In this document: positions 34,641 through 42,857 of the stretch, one piece after another | Numbering within the stretch: the first letter of the stretch is position 1 | Layout of the letters: the number at the start of each line of letters is the position of its first letter | The notes under the pieces: model-generated | What the model was told of the DNA's origin: nothing | Seen by the model: only the letters and a program-made list of their open reading frames with translations | Database searches by the model: none | Program-made: the position numbers and the translations under genes | DNA from: Alloyangia pacifica | GTDB lineage: Bacteria > Pseudomonadota > Alphaproteobacteria > Rhodobacterales > Rhodobacteraceae | Assembly: GCF_900116195.1 (NCBI RefSeq) | Contig: NZ_FOZW01000004.1 | Span: 310,001-374,000, forward strand | DNA: 64,000 nt | Direction: 5' to 3'

Positions 34641-35849
34641 TTACTGCTCGTCCATATGTTGTAGCAAATTTTCGACAAGCTGCGCTGCGGATGCTTCAGG
34701 TTCGAGCAAAGTCCGGGCGGCGGCTCCGGCACGGCGCTGCGCCGCGTCGCCGCGCAGCCCGAGCAGCGCCGCCGTGAGCCCGGTCGCGTCCTCGATCCGC
34801 ACCGCCGCGCCCGCGCCGTCGAGCAGGGCGAAGGGGGCGCGGAAGTTGCGGGTGTCGGGGCCGTGGATCAGCGCGGCATCGAAAGCGGCGGGCTCGTAGG
34901 GCGTGTGGCCGCCGCGGTCGGTCAGCGTGCCGGCGATGAAGACCCGGCCCGCGAGCCGGTAGAACAGCGCCATCTCGCCCAGCGTGTCCGCGAGGTAAAC
35001 GTCAGCGCCGCTCGGTGTCTCGCCGAGGCTGCGGCGGGCGCAGCTCAGGCCCCTGGCGGCGGCGAGTCGGGCGATCTGCTCAGCCCGGCGCGGGTGGCGC
35101 GGTGCGAGAATCAGCCGCAGCCCGGGCTCTTGTTGGCGTGCAGCGGCGTGCGCTTCGAGGACCGTCTCGTCCTCGCCTTCATGGGTGGAGGCGGCGAGCC
35201 AGGTGCTTTCGCGGGTGAACTCCTCCTCGAGCTGCGCGTCGTGCTGTTCGGGGGCGGTGTAGAGAGCCTTTAGGTCGACCACAGGGCCGCGCGCCGATTT
35301 CGGCAGGCCAGCCTCGATGAAGCGGTCGCGCGAGTCGGGGTCCTGCGCGGACAGAAAGGCGATCCGGTGCAGCACGCGCGCCTGCAGCCCACCGAAGAGG
35401 CGCCAGCCCTTGGCGGTGCCCTCGGTAAGACGCCCGCCCAGCACCAGAACCGGGCCGGGGCAGCTCAACAGCCGGTTCGGCCAGAGTTCCGATTCCATGG
35501 TGATGTGGCTGCGCACGTTCCAGCGTCGGTGCATGCGTTTCGACGCCCGCGCGAGGTCGAGCGGCGCGAGTCGCGCGCAAAGTCCCCAGCTTTCCGCGAG
35601 CGCCACGCCCGACTCGGAGTTGCAGGTGACCAGCAGTTTCATCCCGGGGCGTGCGGCGCGCAGCGCCTCGATCACCGGTCTGGCCGAGGCCAGCTCGCCG
35701 TTCGAGGCCGCGTGCAGCCAGACATGCGCGCCAGGATTCGCCTTGCCGTGGCCGAGGCGCGCCCGCAGGCCGTCCCAGTCGCGCTTCAGCGCGGCGCGGC
35801 CCAGCACGATGGCCGCGAAGAGGGACAGGAGCAGGCGATAGCGAAACAT
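34641..35849 (-). CDS. 3-deoxy-D-manno-octulosonic acid (Kdo) transferase-like glycosyltransferase
   Basis: 402 residues from ATG 35849 (GAGGA precedes it). A WaaA/KdtA-type enzyme that attaches Kdo to lipid A on the inner membrane. An N-terminal membrane helix (LLLSLFAAIVLG) leads to the Kdo-transferase domain with VWLHAASNGELASARPVIEA, ITMESELWPNRLL, the THEGEDETVLEAH region and ILAPRHPRRAEQ, and a C-terminal FIAGTLTDRGGHTPYEPAAF. It is shorter than E. coli WaaA and may be one of two paralogues. A tRNA-Tyr gene lies 146 bp upstream on the same strand. Confidence 0.8.
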   Translation of the reverse strand: MFRYRLLLSLFAAIVLGRAALKRDWDGLRARLGHGKANPGAHVWLHAASNGELASARPVIEALRAARPGMKLLVTCNSESGVALAESWGLCARLAPLDLARASKRMHRRWNVRSHITMESELWPNRLLSCPGPVLVLGGRLTEGTAKGWRLFGGLQARVLHRIAFLSAQDPDSRDRFIEAGLPKSARGPVVDLKALYTAPEQHDAQLEEEFTRESTWLAASTHEGEDETVLEAHAAARQQEPGLRLILAPRHPRRAEQIARLAAARGLSCARRSLGETPSGADVYLADTLGEMALFYRLAGRVFIAGTLTDRGGHTPYEPAAFDAALIHGPDTRNFRAPFALLDGAGAAVRIEDATGLTAALLGLRGDAAQRRAGAAARTLLEPEASAAQLVENLLQHMDEQ

Positions 35850-35994
35850 TGGTGGGGCTGGGTCCTCGGGGCAGGATCGTGATATGGAAAAGGCACTTAG
35901 GCCGAAGGGCCAAGCGCCGCAACACTCTGGACCGAGTGATAGCACGAAGCTGCCGGAGCTTGATATATAAGGAGATATTTCCGAGGAGGGAAAG

Positions 35995-36078
35995 TGGTGG
36001 GCGACCCTGGAATCGAACCAGGCGTGCGTCTCCGCGAGGGAGTTACAGTCCCCTGCCACACCTTGCGGCCTGTCGCCC
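35995..36078 (-). tRNA. tRNA-Tyr(GTA)
   Basis: Reverse strand: acceptor GGGCGAC/GTCGCCC, anticodon stem around ACTGTAA (anticodon GTA), a long class-II variable arm (TCGCGGAGACGCACG), T loop TTCGATT, discriminator A, and encoded CCA. The 84-nt length fits tRNA-Tyr. Confidence 0.96.
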
Positions 36079-36229
36079 ACTTTCCGCCAGTCTCTGGCGT
36101 CCTCCGCCGTATGACCGGCGTCGTGGGGCGCTGACTACAAGCACTCAAAAGGGTCGTCAACAGGAAAATATCTTGCAGCGCGTCACCGGGCGATGCAGAG
36201 ACCGAAGCTCAGGAAAAAGGACGCGTGCC

Positions 36230-37009
36230 ATGGTCAAGAAACCGAAATGGGTGGTCGAGAAGGAACAGGCGAAGAAGGCCAAGGCGGCCGAGACCGTCTG
36301 GCTGTTCGGCCTGCATGCGGTGCGCGATGCACTGATGAACCCCAAGCGCGAGAAACTGCGCTTGATCCTGACTTTGAACGCGAAATCCAAGCTCGAGGAC
36401 GCGCTGGAGGCTGGCGGAATCGAGCCAGAGATCCACGACCCGCGCAAGTTCGGCGCGCCGCTCGATCCGCAGTCCGTGCACCAGGGCGCGGCGCTGGAGG
36501 TGAAGCCGCTGAACTGGGGCCGACTCGAGGACGTGGCACTGGGGGATGGGGAAACTCCGCCCCGTCTGGTGCTTCTGGACCGGGTGACCGACCCGCATAA
36601 CGTCGGGGCAATCCTGCGCTCGGCCGAGGTCTTCGGCGCGCAGGCAGTAATTGGCACGCTGCACCATTCGGCGCCCGAGACCGGTGCCTTGGCAAAAACC
36701 GCCTCCGGTGCGCTGGAACGTCAGCCCTACCTGCGCGAGCGCAACCTCGCGGATACGATCATCGCGCTGCAGGGCATGGGCTACATCGTGCTCGGGCTCG
36801 ACGGCGAAGCCGAGGTCAGCATCGACGCGGCGATGGAGGGCAGGCGCGACCGCGCCGTGGCGCTGGTGCTGGGCGCCGAGGGGCCGGGGCTGCGGCAGCG
36901 CACCAAGGAGACGGTGGACCAGCTGGTGAAGATCGACTTCGCGCGCGGCTTCGGCTCGCTCAACGTGTCCAACGCGGCGGCGGTGGCGCTCTACGCCGCT
37001 CGGCCCTGA
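36230..37009 (+). CDS. rlmB: 23S rRNA (guanosine-2'-O-)-methyltransferase RlmB
   Basis: 259 residues from ATG 36230. A SPOUT (TrmH-type) methyltransferase that modifies G2251 of 23S rRNA. The N-terminal substrate-binding domain (LFGLHAVRDALMNPKREKLR) precedes the knot. Motif 1 is VLLDRVTDPHNVGAILRSAE. Motif 2 is ALVLGAEGPGLRQRT and motif 3 is FGSLNVSNAAAVALY. It lies divergent from the tRNA-Tyr gene. Confidence 0.95.
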   Translation: MVKKPKWVVEKEQAKKAKAAETVWLFGLHAVRDALMNPKREKLRLILTLNAKSKLEDALEAGGIEPEIHDPRKFGAPLDPQSVHQGAALEVKPLNWGRLEDVALGDGETPPRLVLLDRVTDPHNVGAILRSAEVFGAQAVIGTLHHSAPETGALAKTASGALERQPYLRERNLADTIIALQGMGYIVLGLDGEAEVSIDAAMEGRRDRAVALVLGAEGPGLRQRTKETVDQLVKIDFARGFGSLNVSNAAAVALYAARP

Positions 37010-37058
37010 GGTCCGGCCCGAACTTGCGCGCGGCTCTGGCTGCGCCCATATCCGGGAA

Positions 37059-37385
37059 ATGGTCCAGACGATTGCCACCTGTTGCTACTGAGGCAGCCGC
37101 GCCGCCCTCGTGCTCGACGGCACGCAGCGCCACGAACTCAGCTGCGCCTCTTGCGGGGCGCCGCTGCGCCAGCTGAAGAACCTGAAGTCCGAGACCGGGC
37201 GCGGGGCCACCGGTCCGGGCCCGGCGCGGTCCGGGGCAGGGGGCTCGTCCCAATCCTCAAAGGTGCAGCGCAAGGTCGAGAAGGTGGCACGCAAGGCCCT
37301 GAAAAAACAGATGAAGAAACGCAAGGCGCCGGCGCGCAGGGCAGCGAAGGGATTCTTCGACCTGCTCGAGGACATTTTCGACTGA
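37059..37385 (+). pseudogene. Zinc-ribbon protein gene interrupted by TGA at a cysteine position
   Basis: From ATG 37059 the frame reads MVQTIATCCY, then TGA (37089-37091), then GSRAALVLDGTQRHELSCAS, CGAPLRQLKNL and a Lys/Arg-rich tail ending GFFDLLEDIFD. The downstream CASCG is one metal knuckle. The TGA falls exactly where the second Cys of the first knuckle (C-C-Y-x-G) is expected. Either TGC/TGT mutated to TGA (or was misread), or the codon is recoded. A shorter product from GTG 37110 (91 residues) would lose the first knuckle. No counterpart function is known; the family looks like a small nucleic-acid-binding zinc ribbon. Confidence 0.6.
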
Positions 37386-37493
37386 GCCGACCCGCCCGCC
37401 CGCGCGTCCCGGCATGCACAGCGCGCCGCACAGTCCCGCACAAAAACCGGCCTAGTCTTTCTTGCCCTCCTGTCTTATTTGGCGGGGGACGAA

Positions 37494-38627
37494 ATGCGAG
37501 GCGACATGGCGGATTACGAAAACCCCGGACCGGTTGAAGAAAACTGGAAAGACGCGATTTCCTCGGTCGAGGAGATCATCGAGGACGCCCGCAACGGGCG
37601 GATGTTCATCCTCGTCGACCACGAGGACCGCGAGAACGAGGGTGACCTCGTGATCCCGGCGCAATGGGCGACCCCCGACGCGATCAACTTCATGGCCACC
37701 CATGGCCGCGGGCTGATCTGCCTCTCGATGACCTCGAAACGCATCGACGAGTTGGGCCTGCACCTGATGTCGGTCAACAATTCCTCGCGCCACGAGACGG
37801 CCTTCACCATCTCGATCGAGGCGCGCGAAGGGGTGACCACCGGCATCTCCGCCGCTGACCGGGCCAAGACCGTGGCCGTGGCCATCGACGCCTCGAAGGG
37901 GGCCGCCGACATCGCCACCCCGGGGCACGTCTTCCCGCTGCGCGCCAAGGATGGCGGCGTGCTGGTCCGCGCCGGCCACACCGAAGCGGCGGTGGATGTC
38001 TCGCGTCTCGCGGGCCTGAACCCTGCCGGGGTGATCTGCGAGATCATGAACGAGGACGGCACCATGTCGCGCCTGCCCGAGCTGGTGGCCTTCGCCCAGA
38101 AGCACGGGCTGAAGATCGGCACGATCTCGGACCTCATCGCCTACCGCCGCCGCCACGACAACCTCGTGCGCGTGCGCTCCGAGGAAGTGATCCGCTCGGA
38201 GTTCGGCGGCGACTGGCACATGCGCATCTACACCGACCAGTCGCATGGCGACGAGCACATCGTTCTGACCAAGGGCGACATCTCCGGCGAGGAGCCGGTG
38301 CTGGTGCGGATGCACGCGCTCGACCCCATGCTCGACATCATCGGCACTGGCCATGGTGGCCGCTCGGACGAGTTCCGCGATTCGATGCAGGCCGTCGCCG
38401 AAGAGGGGCGCGGCGTGGTCGTGCTGCTGCGCGACACCTCGATGAAGCTGGAGTTGCATGACGACGTTTCGCCGCGCACCCTGCGTCAATACGGGCTCGG
38501 TGCGCAGATTCTGTCGTCGCTCGGCCTGTCGAAGATGGTGCTGCTGACCAATTCGCCCACCCCGCGCGTTGTCGGGCTCGAGGCCTACGGGCTCGAGATC
38601 GTGGGCACCCGCAAGATCGGAGAGTGA
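37494..38627 (+). CDS. ribB: 3,4-dihydroxy-2-butanone-4-phosphate synthase (with degenerate GTP cyclohydrolase II-like domain)
   Basis: 377 residues from ATG 37494 (GGGGGAC upstream); ATG 37506 is a possible alternative. The N-terminal DHBP synthase makes the four-carbon unit of riboflavin from ribulose 5-phosphate: [20 protein letters not shown], then [12 protein letters not shown], then [20 protein letters not shown] and CEIMNEDG. The C-terminal 170 residues match GTP cyclohydrolase II ([27 protein letters not shown]), but the three zinc-binding Cys near RMHALDP are absent. So only the RibB activity is expected. Confidence 0.93.
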   Translation: MRGDMADYENPGPVEENWKDAISSVEEIIEDARNGRMFILVDHEDRENEGDLVIPAQWATPDAINFMATHGRGLICLSMTSKRIDELGLHLMSVNNSSRHETAFTISIEAREGVTTGISAADRAKTVAVAIDASKGAADIATPGHVFPLRAKDGGVLVRAGHTEAAVDVSRLAGLNPAGVICEIMNEDGTMSRLPELVAFAQKHGLKIGTISDLIAYRRRHDNLVRVRSEEVIRSEFGGDWHMRIYTDQSHGDEHIVLTKGDISGEEPVLVRMHALDPMLDIIGTGHGGRSDEFRDSMQAVAEEGRGVVVLLRDTSMKLELHDDVSPRTLRQYGLGAQILSSLGLSKMVLLTNSPTPRVVGLEAYGLEIVGTRKIGE

Positions 38628-38629
38628 TC

Positions 38630-39181
38630 ATGGCCTCGAGCGAAACCCATTACACCCTGCCGCGCGCCGAGTTCGACAAGCCCGCGAAGATCCTCATCGT
38701 CGTCGCGCCCTACTACAAGGATATCGCCGACGAGCTGATCGCCGGCGCCATTGCCGAAATCGAGGCGGCCGGCGGCTTCCACGAGATCGTCGAGGTGCCC
38801 GGCGCGCTGGAAGTGCCGACCGCCATCGGCATCGCCGAGCGCATGTCCAACTTCGACGGCTACGTGGCACTCGGCTGCGTGATCCGCGGCGAGACCACCC
38901 ATTACGAGACCGTCTGCAACGACAGCTCGCGCGGGTTGACGCTGCTCGGCTTGCAGGGGCTCTGCATCGGCAACGGCATTCTCACCGTCGAGAACTACGA
39001 GCAGGCGCGCGTGCGCGCCGAATCGAAGGGCCAGAACAAGGGCGGCGGTGCCGCGGCTGCAGCCTTGCATCTTGTCGCGCTGGCCCGTAGGTGGGGCGGC
39101 GCCCGCAAGGGGGTGGGATTCGTGCCCGCCCAGGATGAATACCAGATCGCGGGCGCTTCCAAAGGAAAGCATAGCGCATGA
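38630..39181 (+). CDS. ribH: 6,7-dimethyl-8-ribityllumazine synthase
   Basis: 183 residues from ATG 38630 (GGAGAG 8 nt upstream). It condenses the RibB product with the ribityl pyrimidine. Family text: KILIVVAPYYKDIADELIAG, then VEVPGALEVPTAIGIAERM, then VALGCVIRGETTHYETVCND with the catalytic His, and GNGILTVENYEQA. It follows ribB by 2 bp. Confidence 0.95.
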   Translation: MASSETHYTLPRAEFDKPAKILIVVAPYYKDIADELIAGAIAEIEAAGGFHEIVEVPGALEVPTAIGIAERMSNFDGYVALGCVIRGETTHYETVCNDSSRGLTLLGLQGLCIGNGILTVENYEQARVRAESKGQNKGGGAAAAALHLVALARRWGGARKGVGFVPAQDEYQIAGASKGKHSA

Positions 39182-39660
39182 CGACCCCGGTCCCCCCCTC
39201 CGGCAATCAGAAACGCCGTATGAAATCCGCATCCCGGCTCTATGCCGTGCAGGCGCTCTACCAGATGGAGCTTTCCGGCACGACGGCGGAGAAGACGATG
39301 CGCGAATTCCTCGACTACCGCTTCGGCGCGGAGGTCGAAGAGGGTGTGGAGCTGGTGGACGGGGACGTCGATCTCTTCGGCAAGATCGTCGGCGAGGCGG
39401 TCAACTGGCAGGGCAAGATCGACCAGATGACCGACCGCGCGCTGGTTGCGAAATGGCCGATCGACCGTATCGACCCGATCCTGCGTGCGCTGTTCCGCGC
39501 CGCCGGCGCCGAAATGGTGGCGCTCGACACGCCGCCGAAGGTGGTGATCACCGAGTTCATCGACGTGGCGCGTGCCTTCTTCAACGACGGCCGTGAGGTG
39601 CAGTTCGTCAATGCCGTGCTTGACCACATGGCGCGCGAAGCCAAGCCCGAAGCGTTCTGA
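39178..39660 (+). CDS. nusB: Transcription antitermination factor NusB
   Basis: 160 residues. NusB with NusE binds boxA RNA in rRNA antitermination. It is all helical: RLYAVQALYQMELSGTTAEK at the start, DPILRALFRAAGAEMVAL in the middle and VVITEFIDVARAFFNDGREV, then FVNAVLDHMARE at the end. Its ATG overlaps the ribH stop (ATGA), the conserved ribH-nusB arrangement. Confidence 0.95.
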   Translation: MTTPVPPSGNQKRRMKSASRLYAVQALYQMELSGTTAEKTMREFLDYRFGAEVEEGVELVDGDVDLFGKIVGEAVNWQGKIDQMTDRALVAKWPIDRIDPILRALFRAAGAEMVALDTPPKVVITEFIDVARAFFNDGREVQFVNAVLDHMAREAKPEAF

Positions 39661-39670
39661 TCCCGGGCAA

Positions 39671-39735
39671 GGGAGGGGGCGCTGCCCCCGTCCGCTGACG
39701 CGGACTCCCCCGGCGTATTTGGAAAGAGAAGAAGG
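39671..39735. repeat. Dispersed intergenic hairpin repeat, copy 4
   Basis: GGGGGCGCTGCCCCC (39675-39689), then GTCCGCTGACGCGGAC (itself a hairpin), then TCCCCCGGCGTATTTGGAAA and GAGAAGAAGG. It immediately precedes the nusB terminator. Confidence 0.75.
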
Positions 39736-39764
39736 CCGGTGCCCGGGGGTGCCGGCCTTTTGCG
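39732..39764 (+). terminator. Rho-independent terminator of the ribB-ribH-nusB operon
   Basis: AAGGCCGG, loop TGCCCGGGGGTG, CCGGCCTTTT then GCG. The stem is 8 bp and GC-rich, followed by T4. Confidence 0.8.
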
Positions 39765-39942
39765 TTGCCAGTCGTCGGCGGCAGGCGAGGCGGGGCGGCG
39801 GGGCGCTTTCGTCGCGGCAGCTTTTCTTGCGTTTCGCAAAAGTATCCCTACATTGGAATGTGACGGGGCGGAATTCTCCGCGGGGCTTGTGCTTTGACGT
39901 GGGTCCGCTACGCTTCGTCAACCTGATGAAGGAGAGAGTCAT

Positions 39943-40254
39943 ATGCCGAAACTCGTCCGCCTCTACATCTCCCAATGCGCGATCGGCTTCGGCCTGTCGG
40001 CAGGTTTCGTGGCGCTGCTGCTGTGGCAGAACGTCGGCAACCTGCAGCACCTGGTGAGCCATACCGACGTAGGGATGCTGGCGGTGTTTCTCCTTTGGCT
40101 TTTCAATGGTCTGGTGTTTGCCGGCGCGCAATTCGCGATGACCGTGATGCGCATGTCCGGCGATCTCGACCGGCCGTCGGGGGGCAAGCGTATGGCGCTC
40201 GAGCCGATGCCGATCCGCATTCCCGTCGAGCAGAAGAAACGCCGCCTTCTCTGA
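39943..40254 (+). CDS. Conserved two-helix membrane protein
   Basis: 103 residues. Two hydrophobic helices (about 12-29, IGFGLSAGFVALLLW; about 44-65, GMLAVFLLWLFNGLVFAG) and a cytoplasmic basic tail ending KKRRLL. No named family is recognised. It stands alone with its own terminator 26 bp downstream, and AAGGAGAG precedes the ATG. Confidence 0.75.
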   Translation: MPKLVRLYISQCAIGFGLSAGFVALLLWQNVGNLQHLVSHTDVGMLAVFLLWLFNGLVFAGAQFAMTVMRMSGDLDRPSGGKRMALEPMPIRIPVEQKKRRLL

Positions 40255-40279
40255 GGCCGGCCCTTCTGGAAACGAATCG

Positions 40280-40306
40280 AAGCGCCTCCTCGCGGGGCGC
40301 TTTTTT
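40280..40306 (+). terminator. Rho-independent terminator
   Basis: AAGCGCC, loop TCCTCGCG, GGGCGC then TTTTTT. It directly follows the small membrane protein gene. Confidence 0.85.
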
Positions 40307-40631
40307 CATGTTCGGGTTTTCTTCATGTCCAGGGTTCAGGGACAGGGCTCAGGGACGGACATCACCGGAAGGCGCGGGGTCGCGCCGGGCGTGCCTGTCG
40401 ATCATGTCGGGGGGAAGTGGCGGGAACCGGTCCTTCCGTGGGGTTATCTCATTCCCGAGGACCTGTATATACAGGTGGGCGTCAGGTAACCGGACCAGGG
40501 CCCGGACAGAGCCAACTCCCTCGGAATTGCTTAAGGCCACCGGAATGCAACCATGCACGCAAAGGTCAGAACCCGCCTGAGCCGGAGATAGTGGCACTGG
40601 AGCCCTTCGACAAGGGGCAAGCTGTGCGCGC
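40307..40631. other. Gene-free region with a perfect 16-bp palindrome
   Basis: No convincing CDS. ACCTGTATATACAGGT at 40461-40476 is perfectly self-complementary and looks like a dimer-binding operator. It does not match the alphaproteobacterial LexA site. A short RNA gene in this 325-bp gap cannot be ruled out. Confidence 0.5.
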
Positions 40632-41384
40632 TCAGCTTTCCTCTGTCACGAAATTGTAACGGGCCAGTTCCTCGGGCAGCAGGATGTAGATTTGATCGGC
40701 GGGCGTGGCGAGCGCCGGGCGCAGCACCATGGGGTCGATGCCCATCTCCTCGAGGTATTCCATCACCTCGCCCTGTCCGCGCTGGATCTGCTCGACCGCG
40801 ACGAAGGCGGGCAGGATCGTGCTTTCTCCGAAGTAGTGCTGGTGTACGCCGACCGAGGCCCCCTCGGGGATCTCTCGCGTTGTGCCAGAGGCCAGCAGGT
40901 AGGGGCAGGCGGAGTAGCAGAATTCGCCTTCGAGCATCCGCGTGCCGAGGCCCATCTGGCGCACGTGCCGCCCGATGGCGAGCGCATCGGGCACCGAGCC
41001 GCCGGGGCTCTGCAGGACCAGGGTTTCGATAGGGTTGCTGCCGGCCTGCGCGTCATCCAGCGCGGAAATGATGCGCTCGGCGTCTCCCTCGGAGATGCCG
41101 CCTTCGAGCCGCCAGGCCGAGCCCTCACTGCGGGTGAGCGCGAGGCGCTCGGGCAGCTTGCCCGGGTCGCGCAGCGGCGAGCGCGGCGGCAGGTCGCGGC
41201 CGGGCGCAAAGGTGCGGCGCTGGTCTCCGGGCTGCACCGGCTGTGTCAGCCGCGGCGCCGATGGGCCGAAGCGGGGCAGGGTGAAATCGCTGCTGGTCAG
41301 GTCGCCGAGCACGAGGAAGGCGCCGAGCGCGATCTGCAGCACCAGCGCGCCGGTCAGGGCGCGGGCGACGGTGAGGTGCCTCAT
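40632..41384 (-). CDS. ClpP/crotonase-fold periplasmic-type protein
   Basis: 250 residues with an N-terminal signal or anchor helix (TGALVLQIALGAFLVLG). A disordered Pro/Arg-rich linker (about 35-75) follows, then a ClpP-like domain. LVLQSPGGSVPDALAIGRHV is the oxyanion-type glycine loop. FCYSACPYLLAS places a Ser like the ClpP nucleophile, and ASVGVHQHYFG supplies His. COG3904-type proteins look like this and are predicted periplasmic or lumen-facing serine hydrolases. Its ATG overlaps the stop of the membrane gene upstream (ATGA), so the two likely work together. Confidence 0.65.
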   Translation of the reverse strand: MRHLTVARALTGALVLQIALGAFLVLGDLTSSDFTLPRFGPSAPRLTQPVQPGDQRRTFAPGRDLPPRSPLRDPGKLPERLALTRSEGSAWRLEGGISEGDAERIISALDDAQAGSNPIETLVLQSPGGSVPDALAIGRHVRQMGLGTRMLEGEFCYSACPYLLASGTTREIPEGASVGVHQHYFGESTILPAFVAVEQIQRGQGEVMEYLEEMGIDPMVLRPALATPADQIYILLPEELARYNFVTEES

Positions 41385-42748
41385 GTCGTGCGCCCGGTGA
41401 AGCGCGAGATCTCGGGGGAGTCCTCGGGCGCTGTCTGCGGGGTGGTGTCGGGACCTATCTCTTGCCGGGCCGGAGCGGGCGGAGCCGGGGGGTGCATCGC
41501 GGTGTCGATGTCGCGCATGGCGTGCATCGCTGCGCGCAGCTCGGCGAGAGTCAGCGTGTCCTCGATCTCGGCACCCTCACGGCCGTGGCGGATGGCGCCA
41601 TGGGTGACCGCAAGGATCAGCACCAGCACCGCGGGCAACAGGTCGATGGCGATGGCGCCGGCCCAGGAGGGCACGAAATTGCGCGCGTACATGATCACCG
41701 CGTCGGCGGCTGACACCGGCGTGTAGGTGACTTCGGCGGCGGGTTGCAACGTCAGCACGTTCTGCGCCGCGCGCTCCAGCGTCGTCGCGCGCTGGCCGAG
41801 CACTTCCAGCACCGAGGTGATGGTCGCCGCCTGGCTGCCGCGGTCGGCGTCGTTCTGGCCGTCGAGTTCCGGCAGCACCACCGAGGCGGCCAGATCTTGC
41901 GCGGCGCGCTCGACCAGCGGCGCGACGGAAAGTTGGCGCAACTGGGCGATGAGACCCTGAAGTTCGACCGCAGCTTCGGAGAATTCCACCGAACGCGGCT
42001 CGACGGGGCCGGGTTCGACGGTCAGCGCGCGCATCCGCGACAGGATCGCGTTGCCCTGCGCGAAAGCGCTGTCGACCAGCGGCGTCTGCTCGGCGATCTG
42101 GGCTTCAAGGGAGGAAAGCTCGGCGGCCTTCTGGCGCAATACGCGGAAGACGGCACCGCGCCCGGCGAGGCCGGAGAGCGAGCCCTGTGCCTCCTGCTCC
42201 GAGAGATCCTCGAAGCTCTGGCGCACCCGGGCGACGTCACGCTCCAGAGACTGGCCGGTGAGGGCGATTTCATGGGTGCGTTCCAGCGCGCCCTGATAGT
42301 CCTGCACGGTTTCCGCAAGATGCTGCTCGACCGCCGCCGAACCGGCCAGCGCCGCCGCGTTCAGCCAGGACGACATGGCGATGATCGCCAGCGACCCGAG
42401 CCCCATGGCCCCCAGCAGCCCCATGCGCGAGCGGGTCGAGCGCATCGCCGGGTAGAGCCGCATCAGGTAGGACCAGAAGACGAAGATGCCCACGGAGACC
42501 GCCACCGAGTAGGCGATGGCGGCAAAAACGGTGAAGGCGCCGCCCTCTTCGAGCAGCGACGAAACCCCGAGATAAGTGTAGATACCCGAGGCGACCGAGA
42601 GCACGCCGAGCGCCGTGCCAGAGAAGCTGTCGAGCCAGCCGAGGTGCCGCTCGAGCTCGCGCGCGTGGCGCAGGCCGCGGCTTCTGGACTGGGTGGAGCG
42701 GGTGTCGTCGGTCTCGTCGTGCATGCCGTCCGTCGGGGCGTCTGTCAT
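41381..42748 (-). CDS. Membrane protein with long periplasmic coiled coil
   Basis: 455 residues from ATG 42748 (AGGAGG 9 nt upstream). Three hydrophobic segments near the N-terminus (about 50-130: ALGVLSVASGIYTYLGV, FTVFAAIAYSVAVSVGIFVF and a third). A long helical, coiled-coil region (about 150-330, with SGQ/RAL-rich heptads) follows, then another helix (GAIAIDLLPAVLVLILAVT) and a Pro-rich acidic tail. No family is recognised. The architecture suggests an inner-membrane scaffold or sensor presenting a coiled coil; translational coupling to the ClpP-fold gene suggests a shared pathway. Confidence 0.6.
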   Translation of the reverse strand: MTDAPTDGMHDETDDTRSTQSRSRGLRHARELERHLGWLDSFSGTALGVLSVASGIYTYLGVSSLLEEGGAFTVFAAIAYSVAVSVGIFVFWSYLMRLYPAMRSTRSRMGLLGAMGLGSLAIIAMSSWLNAAALAGSAAVEQHLAETVQDYQGALERTHEIALTGQSLERDVARVRQSFEDLSEQEAQGSLSGLAGRGAVFRVLRQKAAELSSLEAQIAEQTPLVDSAFAQGNAILSRMRALTVEPGPVEPRSVEFSEAAVELQGLIAQLRQLSVAPLVERAAQDLAASVVLPELDGQNDADRGSQAATITSVLEVLGQRATTLERAAQNVLTLQPAAEVTYTPVSAADAVIMYARNFVPSWAGAIAIDLLPAVLVLILAVTHGAIRHGREGAEIEDTLTLAELRAAMHAMRDIDTAMHPPAPPAPARQEIGPDTTPQTAPEDSPEISRFTGRTT

Positions 42749-42831
42749 GGGCCGGGCCTCCTGCAACCATTTGAGAGCAAATAGGCGCTAAGGCGGCGCA
42801 AAAAAGAGTGAGCGGCCTGCGGCTTGCGTTT

Positions 42832-42846
42832 GTTCACCTATTGTTC
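42832..42846. promoter_or_regulatory. LexA (SOS) box upstream of mmcB
   Basis: GTTCACCTATTGTTC, a perfect GTTC-N7-GTTC site, ends 11 bp before the mmcB ATG. Caulobacter mmcB is a known LexA-controlled gene. Confidence 0.85.
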
Positions 42847-42857
42847 ATAGTGGAGGT

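Noticed and set aside
40349-40597. An 82-codon minus-strand frame in the gap with the 16-bp palindrome
   Set aside because: No ribosome site, no domain, poor coding character, and it would include the palindrome in coding sequence.
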